This document shows, in pieces, positions 52,877 to 61,517 of a DNA stretch of 64,000 nt; the stretch's first letter is position 1, and every line of letters begins with the position of its first letter. The DNA is from Lachnospiraceae bacterium. GTDB lineage: Bacteria; Bacillota; Clostridia; Lachnospirales; Lachnospiraceae. The position numbers and the translations under genes are program-made. The stretch is taken from positions 29,503-93,502 of the forward strand of contig JAGBHK010000007.1 in the NCBI GenBank assembly GCA_017935565.1, read 5' to 3'. Under the pieces are notes generated by a model. That model was not told the origin of the DNA, did not search any database, and worked only from the letters and a program-made list of their open reading frames with translations.

Positions 52877-52963
52877 ATTCTCGAATATCGAGTATTGGAT
52901 TCAAAAAATTTTGTAGGACTTTTCCTACATCATAAATATATACTCGATATTCGAGAATGTCAA
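52877..52963 (-). promoter_or_regulatory. PadR operon promoter with two inverted operator palindromes
   Basis: On the minus strand TTGACA (52958-52963) and TATATT (52935-52940) are 17 bases apart. The spacer is the palindrome CTCGAATATCGAG within a 19-base element (52940-52958). An exact inverted copy of the 19-base element lies at 52877-52895, between the start point and the ribosome site. TGTAGGA/TCCTACA (52912-52929) forms a stem between them. One site would block polymerase binding and the other elongation. Confidence 0.85.
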
Positions 52964-52970
52964 GAAAAAA

Positions 52971-53032
52971 TTTTGGACCTTTTTTAAGATTTTATGGACT
53001 TATGTCCACGCTTTCTACAAAAAGGTCCAAAA
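52971..53032 (-). terminator. Two-tier terminator of the PilZ chemoreceptor gene
   Basis: TTTTGGACCTTTTT (52971-52984) pairs with AAAAAGGTCCAAAA (53019-53032), enclosing an inner TGGAC/GTCCA stem. On the minus strand it is followed by a run of six T, and the PadR -35 begins directly after. Confidence 0.8.
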
Positions 53033-53051
53033 TTAGGTTTAAATCATCATC

Positions 53052-55160
53052 CTATTCAGAATAATTCTGACTTACATATTCTTTTATTTCTTTGCTATCT
53101 TCAGGCATTCTACAACCAACAATAAACTGACCCGAATTGTTTGAACTTCTGATAATGCAGCCTTCCAAATCCTTGTCACCAATTACATCAAAACCTGCAA
53201 CTGAAACAATAACATTTTTTCCTCTAGGATCCTCAAAGAATTCATCCTTAACCGCAAATGCAAAACCATTGGCACTTATATTTACCATACGTCCATTGTA
53301 TGTATTATCTGTTTCTTTTACCTTGATTACACAAGCATTGGCAAGTGGCATTCTAGGATATTTTCTTCTGTTAAATACCTTTGGATTCGATACAACCACA
53401 AGCTTATAATTGCCTGGCTCTCCATCATTTGTGGAATAGATATCAACCGTTTCCCAACTATATAATACATTGTCAACAACAATACGAAGCTGGCACTTCA
53501 TCTTTCTCTTTTCAGAAATATCCTTGCTTAAAGACTTAACTGATATAAATACTTCATTGTCGCTTCTCTTAACAACCTCACCAGTGTATTCTTTTGTTTC
53601 TCCATCATCATTAAATGCAATGGCAAGTTTCATTCCAGGATTAACATCGGCAACGCCCATAAATCCGCCAACGCCAAGTTCTTCCATAAGATTCCCAACA
53701 ACATTTTCAATAGAAGTTGCACTTCTTACGCTTTCATCGTATTTGCTAAGCATTGTCTTTGTAGTAACATCTGCACCATCAATACTCTTCGTCATAACTT
53801 CCATGATTTCACATACCTGAGTCATGTTATCAACAAGAGTTTTATTTGAAGTTTCCACTTCTTTAACTGCACTGTCTACAACCTTAATATTTTCACCAAG
53901 AGTTGTCGCATCATTTGTAATATCAGTTACACTGGTATTAACATTTGCCACTTTATCAATATTAACCTGAATAAGTTCAACTGTCTCTGTAATAGCTTCA
54001 AGCATCTTTTCAGATGTCTCTTCAAGATGCGCCAATGCTTCCATAATTCTGCTTGAAGAATTCTTTGTACCACTACTAAGTTCACGAATCTCTTCAGCAA
54101 CTACCGCAAAACCACGTCCTGCTTCACCAGCTCTAGCCGCTTCAATAGAAGCATTGAGTGCAAGAAGATTTGTTTTAGATGAAATGCCCTCGATTGTACT
54201 AGTTTCATCTTTAACATTTTGGAACTCTGCCTTAAATTCAACAAGTACCTTCTCAACTTCAGCTGATAATTCAGCCATCTTATTTGTAGTTTCAACAACT
54301 TCTACAAGGTCATTTGAACTTGTATTTGCATGCTCAACCGAAGCTTCAATAAGCGTAACAACCTGCTCCATAAGTTCTGCAACATTTTTTACCTGTGTAT
54401 CGATAACTGTTGTCATCTCCATTGACGACATAGTCTTATCGTTAAGAACATTGTTATTATCAGATAGTTCTCGCATATCCTTTACTACATCATTAGCGCC
54501 TTGCTTATTTTCATCTGCAAGTTCTCTAACAACTGTAACACCATCTACAACTGAATTCGCTGCACCTTTAACCTTCTCAACAGTCTTTACAACGCGGTCA
54601 AGGTTAGCTTCTATCGACGATGTTAATGCGCCATCTGACTCAACCAAATGCTTGATAGCCATAGTTGTACATGCATAGCAACATAAAACTATAGCAAACT
54701 GCAATGCACAGTCAACGCTTGATACGAATTCCATCATATCCTTTGCCCAGCCTTTGTACAAGTTACTAGTAATAAGAATAAACAGTGTGGTCCACATCAT
54801 AATTCTAATTAATTTAGGATTCTTATACAAAATTAAAATCGAAATCAATGGAAGTACGAATACATACGATATTTCATCCATCGATGTCCATGAAATAAAT
54901 CCATAGAAGGTCAAATAACCTAATCCCAAAACCCATTTATAATTCTCATTATCCATACCTTTAATTTTCAGCATAAGACCGCCAAAAATATATTCTCCCC
55001 AACCAACTGCTGAAAAAAGTATAAACCAAGTTTTTCCAACTTCCCCTTCTGCCATCTTCGCAGCATAATAAATGGTTACAATAATCATAAGCGTAAGCCA
55101 AGTAGTTCCAGCACGCCTATTGGCTTTCGCTCTAAAATACTTTTCATCATACTGTTGCAT
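53052..55160 (-). CDS. Methyl-accepting chemotaxis protein fused to a C-terminal PilZ domain
   Basis: 702 residues. Six or so membrane helices (about 18-185) without a large exterior sensor, then a coiled-coil chemoreceptor domain with the intact tip [20 protein letters not shown] (about 337-356). A beta-rich linker (YcgR-N-like) follows from about 500, and a PilZ domain from about 590 has both cyclic-di-GMP motifs: NRRKYPRM (RxxxR) and [10 protein letters not shown] (D/N-x-S-x-x-G). It should link CheA signalling to cyclic-di-GMP. GGAGG precedes ATG 55160, 36 bases after the 55197 gene, so they are probably one operon. Confidence 0.93.
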   Translation of the reverse strand: MQQYDEKYFRAKANRRAGTTWLTLMIIVTIYYAAKMAEGEVGKTWFILFSAVGWGEYIFGGLMLKIKGMDNENYKWVLGLGYLTFYGFISWTSMDEISYVFVLPLISILILYKNPKLIRIMMWTTLFILITSNLYKGWAKDMMEFVSSVDCALQFAIVLCCYACTTMAIKHLVESDGALTSSIEANLDRVVKTVEKVKGAANSVVDGVTVVRELADENKQGANDVVKDMRELSDNNNVLNDKTMSSMEMTTVIDTQVKNVAELMEQVVTLIEASVEHANTSSNDLVEVVETTNKMAELSAEVEKVLVEFKAEFQNVKDETSTIEGISSKTNLLALNASIEAARAGEAGRGFAVVAEEIRELSSGTKNSSSRIMEALAHLEETSEKMLEAITETVELIQVNIDKVANVNTSVTDITNDATTLGENIKVVDSAVKEVETSNKTLVDNMTQVCEIMEVMTKSIDGADVTTKTMLSKYDESVRSATSIENVVGNLMEELGVGGFMGVADVNPGMKLAIAFNDDGETKEYTGEVVKRSDNEVFISVKSLSKDISEKRKMKCQLRIVVDNVLYSWETVDIYSTNDGEPGNYKLVVVSNPKVFNRRKYPRMPLANACVIKVKETDNTYNGRMVNISANGFAFAVKDEFFEDPRGKNVIVSVAGFDVIGDKDLEGCIIRSSNNSGQFIVGCRMPEDSKEIKEYVSQNYSE

Positions 55161-55196
55161 ATCAAATTACCTCCGTACCAAATATATTATCATTAG

Positions 55197-55844
55197 TTAT
55201 ACTGTCTTAAACAATATTTTTCTAAACAATTCAGCCGTTTTTTCCTCGCCTAATTCTTTCTTAAACACATCTGTAGATGGACCACCATTTTTCAACAAAC
55301 CCTCAACATAAACTGAAGCCTTCTTTTTCTTTTCATCTTCATCTACATTTTCAAGTTGGCAGTTAGCATTTAAAAACGCTGCTAAATGTTCCATAGCATA
55401 TTCGTCAAAAACTCCACTTTGCTTTGTCTTAGCTTTAACCGAAATACTCTCAGCAAGCTTTATGTCATCATACCAATGCTTCCCTGGGTCCCTTAAAGGC
55501 AATTCTTTGTATTTTGTTTTTACTTCCTGCAATTTACTTAAATCACACTCTCCTAAAAGAGTATCATATAATTCTACAATAAGAGTATCATTTCCCATTG
55601 CATAAATTCTATCGTAAGAATATAACGGCAAATCCTTTTTAGTCGGATTAATAATCAATGTATCCATCTTCATAAGACCAAAAAAGCCTTTTGCACTCAT
55701 CACAGACACATGGCCCAATCCTTCTGCTTCATATGCACTAATTTCAAACTTCATTCCCTTAGCCTTAAGATTAGACATCTCTCCTATGTCTATCTCCCTT
55801 AATGGAAATGTTTTTGAGATTTCATTCATAATTCTTTTTAACAT
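55197..55844 (-). CDS. Protein of unknown function upstream of the PilZ chemoreceptor
   Basis: 215 residues, cytosolic, no signal or membrane segment. The N-terminal half is predicted beta-rich (KFEISAYEAEGLGHVSVMSAKG and DRIYAMGNDTLIVELYDTLLG, core residues only); the C-terminal half is helical with many Lys/Glu. A motif NPTKKDLPLYSYDRIY is notable. I do not recognise the family with confidence. AAAGGA precedes ATG 55844. The same strand and 36-base gap suggest cotranscription with the chemoreceptor, but that alone does not give a function. Confidence 0.65.
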   Translation of the reverse strand: MLKRIMNEISKTFPLREIDIGEMSNLKAKGMKFEISAYEAEGLGHVSVMSAKGFFGLMKMDTLIINPTKKDLPLYSYDRIYAMGNDTLIVELYDTLLGECDLSKLQEVKTKYKELPLRDPGKHWYDDIKLAESISVKAKTKQSGVFDEYAMEHLAAFLNANCQLENVDEDEKKKKASVYVEGLLKNGGPSTDVFKKELGEEKTAELFRKILFKTV

Positions 55845-55923
55845 AAATGATTTCCTTTCTATTCAGTTGTTTTTTCACAAATTGTCTATCTGTCATTATA
55901 GCATATTTTATGGTAAAAACAAA

Positions 55924-55955
55924 CCCCTAATAAGTAATAATTTACTTATTAGGGG
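55924..55955 (-). terminator. Terminator of the second two-component operon
   Basis: CCCCTAATAAGTAA pairs perfectly with TTACTTATTAGGGG around a four-base loop, then TTTGTTTTT on the minus strand, right after the regulator stop (55961). Confidence 0.93.
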
Positions 55956-55960
55956 GCACT

Positions 55961-56632
55961 CTATTCCTTCCACATATATCCCTTTTTAATTACCGTGGTT
56001 ATATAACTATTTGAATCTCCAAGTGCCGCACGAAGTTTCTTAACGTGCGTATCCACAGCTCTATCATAACCTTCGTATTCGACTCCCCAAATATGATTTA
56101 GAATCTGTTCTCTAGAAAGTATTTGATTTTTATTTTCAATAAAATATATTAATAAATCATATTCTTTAGGAGCAAGAGACACTATCTTGTCACTAACAGT
56201 AACTAATCTTCTTGCCAATTCTATTTTAATTTCACCGATTCTTAGAATACCTTTTTCAATCATTAATCCACGATATCTTTTAATCAATGCATTTATTTTT
56301 GCCATAAGAATCGGCATAGACACAGGCTTTACAACATATTCGTCTGCACCAACCTCGTACCCATTAACTATATCCTTTTCTTGATTAAGCGCTGTTAAAA
56401 AAATAACAGGAACATCGTATTTTGACCTGATATATTTGCAGACTTCTATTCCGTCCTTCTTAGGCATCATAATATCTAGAATTATTATATCGTACACATT
56501 TTTGTTGATTGCAAAAATCGCTTCTTCTCCATCATTTGCAGTATCTACCTCAAAATCATTCTGAGTTAAAAATGTGCGGACAATATTTCTTAAATTTCTC
56601 TCATCTTCAGCCAATAAAACTTTATATTTCAT
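55961..56632 (-). CDS. OmpR/PhoB family response regulator
   Basis: 223 residues. Acidic pocket LAEDERN, Asp in YDIIILDIMMPKKDG (about 52), Lys in DEYVVKPVSMPIL, winged helix with LAPKEYDLLIYFIENKN and RAVDTHVKKLRAAL. ATG 56632 has GGAG seven bases upstream and begins one base after the kinase stop. The partner kinase gene upstream is frameshifted, so the regulator may now be an orphan or be phosphorylated by another kinase. Confidence 0.95.
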   Translation of the reverse strand: MKYKVLLAEDERNLRNIVRTFLTQNDFEVDTANDGEEAIFAINKNVYDIIILDIMMPKKDGIEVCKYIRSKYDVPVIFLTALNQEKDIVNGYEVGADEYVVKPVSMPILMAKINALIKRYRGLMIEKGILRIGEIKIELARRLVTVSDKIVSLAPKEYDLLIYFIENKNQILSREQILNHIWGVEYEGYDRAVDTHVKKLRAALGDSNSYITTVIKKGYMWKE

Positions 56633-56633
56633 A

Positions 56634-58287
56634 TCATTTCTCCTGTTCAAGGTCCTTCTTCATCTCAAACCAAAATGTTGTTTTTCCGCCTTCACTGCTA
56701 CAACCATATTTTGCATTATGCAAAATAAGTATATTTTTTGTAATTGCAAGACCAAGTCCGCTGCTGCCTATGTGATGGTCGTTAGAATAGTCATCCCTAT
56801 AAAATTCATCCCATATTTTAGCTATTTTCTTCGCTTCAATAGTTTTGCCATCGTTTGTAATTGTGAATTTTATTTTTTTATTAGTTTCTAAAATATTTAT
56901 ACCTATAGTTTTATCTGAATATTTTACTGCATTTGTTATTAAATTTACAAGCACCGTTCTCATCATTTCTAAGTCTGCATTTACTAAAAACGGGCCTTCT
57001 TCTGGCTCAACTGTTACCTGCACACCTTTTTCACTAATCATTTCATGCAGTCGTTTTAAAACGCTATTAGATAAGGAATGTATATCAACACTTTCCAAAT
57101 TTATTTCCTTGGCTTTTGCTTCAAGACGTGACAATTCCAACAAATCCGTTACCATCGCATTCATATGCTCAATTTCATCAATGATTGTTTCACTGCACTG
57201 CTCTCTGTCTTTCTCATCCATATATTTCCAGTTTTCAACATAACCTTTTGTTATGGCAAGTGGTGTTTTAGTTCGTGCGCAATACCTCTTGTTAACTCAC
57301 GACGATTCATTTCATAAGCCAATTGATTCTTATACACCTTGTTAATGGCACTGCAAATTATGCAAATCATTATAATCACAACTATGGTCGAAATTATAAG
57401 CAATGGCGCAAGTTCATCTATAGCTATATTTACAGGGTGAAATACGAATACAAATGGCAATGCGTATTTTTCTCCCAAATATGAATCGCCTATATATCCC
57501 GAATTGGCCACATAACAAGTAAATAAACCATCCTCGTATCTACTATCAAGAGTATTTATATCACCTATAAGTTCCTGATAAATCACTTCGCAAATCTCTC
57601 TGGCTTCTTCATCTAGTTTTTGGTCCTGCTTTTCATCACCGTATACATCATGATTGTAATATACAAATGGATAAAATGGATAAAAAGTATATTCATTATG
57701 CAAATGTTCATCGTAAAGATTACTTCCTGCCCACTCTTCAAAGGGTATTGTTCCTTCCGATTTCACATTGTTATACTCAAATGTGTAAGTTTCTGTTTCA
57801 GTAAAACCTTCCCATTTAAGTTCATCCAAATATATAAATGTATCATCACATGTTCCCGTTATCTCCATTGAAGAAATGGCTCCAATAGCGAATTTTATTG
57901 TGCTTTCTTCTTCGTCTTTTGGAAATTCATTCCCCAGAAGTATTATTCGTTTATCTTCTTCCTCATTATCTTTTTGATTATAATAAAATTCTGAGTTTCA
58001 GCCAATGTATTACCTTCATAATCCTTAAGCATACTATAAAATCCGATATCGTCATGTCCTAAGATTTCATAATACTCCTGATACACTTGCTTTACAAGGT
58101 CCTTACCACCTTTTACTAAGTATTGCCTTGTATTATATACTAGATCCATATCATCACGCACAATCGACAAATAATCACTTCGTATGCTATCAGCCTTTTG
58201 ATAAACTAGAATACCACTGCCTACTACCAATACAAGAATCATTACCACTATAATTTTAATTTTCAACTTAAAATAATATTTTTTCAC
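56634..58287 (-). pseudogene. Sensor histidine kinase interrupted by two frameshifts
   Basis: Three fragments line up as one kinase. Fragment A begins at GTG 58287 (GGAGG nine bases upstream): membrane helix, start of sensor, to YEGNTLAETQ. The frame is lost near 57991, where one base is missing (EFYYNQKDNEEEDKRII continues in the next frame). Fragment B carries the sensor end, TM2 and the H-box start RGIAHELK. At the four-A run 57266-57269 another base is missing; restoring it gives ELKTPLAITKGYVENW. Fragment C ends with HATPase (LVNLITNAVKYSD, GSSGLGLAITKNI). Both losses fit homopolymer slippage or sequencing error. Restored length would be 551 residues. Confidence 0.88.
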
Positions 58288-58416
58288 TTAACTTTCCCTC
58301 CACATGTACTATTAAATATATCTGTTACGCAGGTTAGTATATATATTCCATGTGTATTCTTTATGTACTTATTTTTATATTATTAATTGTATCATACTTT
58401 TTTTCTTAATCAAAGA

Positions 58417-58440
58417 GAATGTGGCCCTAAAGCCACATTC
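58417..58440 (-). terminator. Terminator of the DUF11-type gene
   Basis: GAATGTGGC (58417-58425) pairs with GCCACATTC (58432-58440), loop of six, then CTTTG and a later T-run on the minus strand; 17 bases after the stop at 58458. Confidence 0.85.
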
Positions 58441-58457
58441 CCGTAAATCATATAATA

Positions 58458-59309
58458 TTAAATTGTCCCTGTAACTGTCAGTACACTTACACCCGGCTCA
58501 ACAACCCACTCGCCTGTTGTAGCATCCTGTGTGTAAGTCGCTGCTGGCACTGTAATCTGTCCTGGAACTGTTGCAAACAAGCCTGTAGTTTCATTGTAGG
58601 TATAGTTTGTAGGTTCCGTCCATGTTGTACCATTGTAAGTTACAACGATATCACTAAGAATTGGGGTAAATGTGTCAGTTACCGTAGCATTGTCAGCTGC
58701 GACCACTGGTGCATTTCCTGTGTTCTGTATTGTAAATGTGTAGGTTATTCTTCCGTTCTCTGCAACTGTTGTTGGAGAAACCGCCTTTGTAATAGACAAT
58801 CTTGCACCAGCCTGAGCAGAAACTGTTTCTGATACAGTGATGTCGGTAATGCCTTCTCCACTAATCACAGCTGTATTTGTAATCTCACCTTCCAAACTCA
58901 TCGGTGCAAATTCATTTGCAGTTACTGCATATGCTATAGTTGCTTCTCCACCTGCCGGAACAGTAATTCCACTTATAATAAGTGGTGCGCCCACTGAAAC
59001 TGCCGGTGCAGGTTGTAACACGCCATCCACAAAATACTTCACACTTCCGTCCACATAATCAAGTGGTACCAACTGTTCTGTACCAAAATCATACTCACCT
59101 AAATCATCCGTAATTGTAATGCCCGTATAGGCAGTTGTGCCTGCATTTACAATGTTTATTATATAGGTTATCTGAGAGCCTGTAGTGTAAGTGTCTACTA
59201 CTGCCGTTTTTGACGCCGATAGTACCTCAACTATTTCACCCGTTGTAATATTTGAATTTACGACGTTTCCATTATATCTTAACGTAGCCTGGTTTGTAAA
59301 AATTGCCAT
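58458..59309 (-). CDS. DUF11-type repeat protein without signal peptide or anchor
   Basis: 283 residues, rich in Thr, Val, Ala, Gly with almost no Cys, Trp or Lys-rich parts. Two DUF11-like beta modules: SQITYIINIVNAGTTAYTGI with TITDDLGEYDFG, and GRITYTFTIQNTGNAPVVAA with ATVTDTFTPIL. The N-terminus MAIFTNQATLRYNGN starts straight in the beta domain, without export signal, and there is no LPXTG or membrane segment. AGGAGG is seven bases before ATG 59309. Such signal-less DUF11 proteins recur in Clostridia, as far as I recall, without known function. Monocistronic. Confidence 0.82.
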   Translation of the reverse strand: MAIFTNQATLRYNGNVVNSNITTGEIVEVLSASKTAVVDTYTTGSQITYIINIVNAGTTAYTGITITDDLGEYDFGTEQLVPLDYVDGSVKYFVDGVLQPAPAVSVGAPLIISGITVPAGGEATIAYAVTANEFAPMSLEGEITNTAVISGEGITDITVSETVSAQAGARLSITKAVSPTTVAENGRITYTFTIQNTGNAPVVAADNATVTDTFTPILSDIVVTYNGTTWTEPTNYTYNETTGLFATVPGQITVPAATYTQDATTGEWVVEPGVSVLTVTGTI

Positions 59310-59417
59310 GCTCTTGCCTCCTTGATATTATTTGGAGCAAATATTTACTCCTACTTCATAATATGCAGGAAGGTGGGGCATCGTTAAATTAAGTTTTTAC
59401 TTTTGATGATGTCTCTG

Positions 59418-60227
59418 TTAATTTAGTTCAACAGTAGTTATCTTCAGTATCCCATTTTCTTCTTTTCTAAAAAAATATATTCTCATTCTAGATTTAGACG
59501 TATCAATCAATTTTTCCTCTATCAAATCATAACCTTTCTCAAGATAGGATTTTAGAATATCTTTTTTAAATTCAATTCCTCTTGATTCAATTTTTATTAC
59601 TTTTTCAGGTACATTTACAAATTTGCGTAATTTTTGATTAAATGCCAGTTCTATAGCTCCGACATCACCCCTATAATTTTTTGCAACAATTATTTCGGTT
59701 ATACCTTTACACTCTGTAGTTTTGTTATAAAATTCATCTCGATATAAGAATATTACTATGTCTAAATCCTGCTCTATAGCTCCAATACATCTTAAATCTT
59801 GCAATATAGGTCGGTAGTCGTCACTGTTTCTAACTACTTTTGGAAGTTGCGAAAATACAATTATAGGTATGGATAATTCCAATGCTAGTTTTTTTAATTT
59901 TTGCGTAATACTTGACGTTCTCGATTGTGCTGTCTCAAAGCCTTCATCCCATAATAATTGCAGATAATCTATAATGATTAATCCAATTTTGTCTGATTTT
60001 TTATGAGCTCTACTTTTGATTATTAAATCATCAATTGAAATTGATTCTTCCAAGCTAAAAAATAGTGTTGGGATTTTTTGATGTTCTACCACATTTTGAG
60101 CAATATTTAGAGCAAATGTGCTCTTCCCTGTACATGGGCGCCCTCCAACAAATATTAATTCAGACTCGCGCAAGCCCTTTAACAAATAATCTAAATCCCT
60201 AAATCCTGTCAATATGATATTTTTCAT
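59418..60227 (-). CDS. DnaB-like (RecA-fold) ATPase, shortened
   Basis: 269 residues. Resembles the C-terminal motor of replicative helicase DnaB: Walker A GGRPCTGKSTFALNIAQN (about 28-45), LFFSLEES, Walker B LIIIDYLQLL (about 83-92), the sensor IIVFSQLPK, LRCIGAIEQDLDIVIFLYRDE with the arginine finger region. The DnaB N-terminal domain is absent, and the roughly 80 residues that normally separate SLE from Walker B are reduced to about 20. A unique C-terminal 70 residues follows. GAGG precedes ATG 60227. No phage genes surround it; it may be a KaiC/RadA-like regulator or a degraded helicase. Confidence 0.82.
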   Translation of the reverse strand: MKNIILTGFRDLDYLLKGLRESELIFVGGRPCTGKSTFALNIAQNVVEHQKIPTLFFSLEESISIDDLIIKSRAHKKSDKIGLIIIDYLQLLWDEGFETAQSRTSSITQKLKKLALELSIPIIVFSQLPKVVRNSDDYRPILQDLRCIGAIEQDLDIVIFLYRDEFYNKTTECKGITEIIVAKNYRGDVGAIELAFNQKLRKFVNVPEKVIKIESRGIEFKKDILKSYLEKGYDLIEEKLIDTSKSRMRIYFFRKEENGILKITTVELN

Positions 60228-60240
60228 AAATATAACCTCT

Positions 60241-60377
60241 CATTCTGAAGCGTAGCGTAAGAATGGCGCAGCAGAAAGTCGCTTATGCGATTTCTGATGT
60301 CGCATCACGGCTTCTTTGTGACGCTTCGGCACAAAAAGCCGTGTGAAAAATCAGCACATCAGTGTGATTTTTCACAC
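60241..60377. other. Array of four hairpins in a 315-base gene-free region
   Basis: A: CATTCT/AGAATG (60241-60265). B: CAGAAA-g-TCGC / GCGA-TTTCTG (60272-60296). C: CACGGCTT-c-TTTGTG / CACAAA-AAGCCGTG (60306-60343) capped by GC-TTCG-GC, a UUCG tetraloop. D: GTGTGAAAAATCA / TGATTTTTCACAC (60341-60377) with an inner CAC/GTG. They lie 14 bases upstream of the DnaB-like start, so they would be its 5' leader. No frame with a ribosome site is present. Remaining bases 60378-60460 hold only AT-rich DNA. Confidence 0.75.
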
Positions 60378-60460
60378 TATACTCCTTCGCTGATGGTATT
60401 TATTTGTTAATCATATTGTAGGGGATGTGGTGGGAAATTTTTAGGGCATTGTTAAAAACA

Positions 60461-60541
60461 ATAACCCGGCAGGCTATTAATGTTGCCTGTCGGGTTATGT
60501 AGTGACTAGAAATTTTAATTCGGTCGTCACCGAACTAAAAT
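60461..60541 (-). terminator. Terminator(s) of the AraC-HD gene
   Basis: ATAACCCGGCAGGC (60461-60474) pairs with GCCTGTCGGGTTAT (60485-60498) with one wobble, followed on minus by TGTTTTT. A second stem directly after the stop (ATTTTA-TTCGGT with ACCGAA-TAAAAT around 60511-60541) adds to it. Confidence 0.88.
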
Positions 60542-60542
60542 C

Positions 60543-61448
60543 TTAAATATACCTCATTCCCAAATCATTCAATTCATCTATTAATTTGGGGTTATTTAAC
60601 TTTCTAGCCAATGGCATATACAAATCAATAGTTTCCTTTGCTTTTTCTCGCCTTTTTGATTCATCCATAAACTCTACAGTTCTCATATTATGGAGCCTTT
60701 CAGCTAACTTTATTAAAACAACTTCATCTGCTGCCTCGTTTAATGTATTATCCGTATTATTAACCGCTTGTACTATATCATATGTTTCTTTAAATAATGA
60801 ATTATTCAATTCTGTTAATGGAATAACACCTTTTTTGCTTACATCACAAAACATTCCAGCCAAAATTACATTTTCCTCTGCACCCAACTCTGTCAACAAA
60901 ATAGCAACATTGAGCAAATGTGTAATATATTCTTCGCCAGAATATCTATTCACACCTTTGTAGGCTTCACAAGCTATTTTGTATGTAGCTTGCAATTTCT
61001 CCTCATTTACTTCAATTCCATTTTCTTTTATCTTGCATTGCAACAATTCAAACAACTTTTCCTTTGTCTCTCCAATGTTTGTAGAACCTAAAAAAACATG
61101 ACTCATACCACTACCTCCTAATATTTCAATAGAAACTTTCATTGCTTTTAGAAGTGATGGTGCAAAATCAAATTCTTTTACAAATGCCTTGGTAAAGCCG
61201 CTATGAGACTGCCAGCCATATTTAAATGCTACATCTATTATCTTTTCGCCTAATAAAATATCCTCCGACGCTTTAATAAGTCTGCGTTTAATTATGTATT
61301 CCGTGACAGTTACATTCATATTTGCTTTAAACATTCGCATAAAATGATACTCTGAATATCCTGCTATTTGGGATAATTGCAAAGTTGTAAGTTGCTCTTC
61401 CAAATGCTCTTCAATATATTTAAGTACCTGATTTATATTCGATTTCAT
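60543..61448 (-). CDS. AraC-type DNA-binding domain fused to degenerate RelA/SpoT HD domain
   Basis: 301 residues. Residues 1-105 are a complete AraC DNA-binding unit with two helix-turn-helix motifs (LTTLQLSQIAGYSEYHFMRM; IIDVAFKYGWQSHSGFTKAF). After a linker, residues 155-300 follow the (p)ppGpp hydrolase HD domain: GVNRYSGEEYITHLL, LAGMFCDVSKKG, VLIKLAERLHNMRTVEF and TIDLYMPLARKL. Of the Rel metal/catalytic set, the first His (177), Asp202 and Asn254 are kept, but HD is CD (Cys201), the Glu-Asp pair is Lys-Lys (205-206) and the later Asp is Glu250. A catalytically dead, nucleotide-sensing regulator is a fair hypothesis. GAGG precedes ATG 61448; last of a three-gene operon. Confidence 0.88.
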   Translation of the reverse strand: MKSNINQVLKYIEEHLEEQLTTLQLSQIAGYSEYHFMRMFKANMNVTVTEYIIKRRLIKASEDILLGEKIIDVAFKYGWQSHSGFTKAFVKEFDFAPSLLKAMKVSIEILGGSGMSHVFLGSTNIGETKEKLFELLQCKIKENGIEVNEEKLQATYKIACEAYKGVNRYSGEEYITHLLNVAILLTELGAEENVILAGMFCDVSKKGVIPLTELNNSLFKETYDIVQAVNNTDNTLNEAADEVVLIKLAERLHNMRTVEFMDESKRREKAKETIDLYMPLARKLNNPKLIDELNDLGMRYI

Positions 61449-61517
61449 GACCTCACCTCTTTTTATTTGGTAGTTTTATTATAAGTCATGTTTTTATGTA
61501 TTTCTTTTCCTAGATTG

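Noticed and set aside
48726-58287. The two 551-residue kinases as recent duplicates
   Set aside because: The restored lengths agree, but sensor regions and N-termini are unrelated in sequence; the agreement is chance.
59418-60227. Prophage remnant around the DnaB-like gene
   Set aside because: No terminase, capsid, integrase or repressor genes on either side; the neighbours are ordinary chromosomal genes.
60241-60377. CRISPR or integron array
   Set aside because: The stems differ in sequence, are not evenly spaced and no cas or integrase gene is near.
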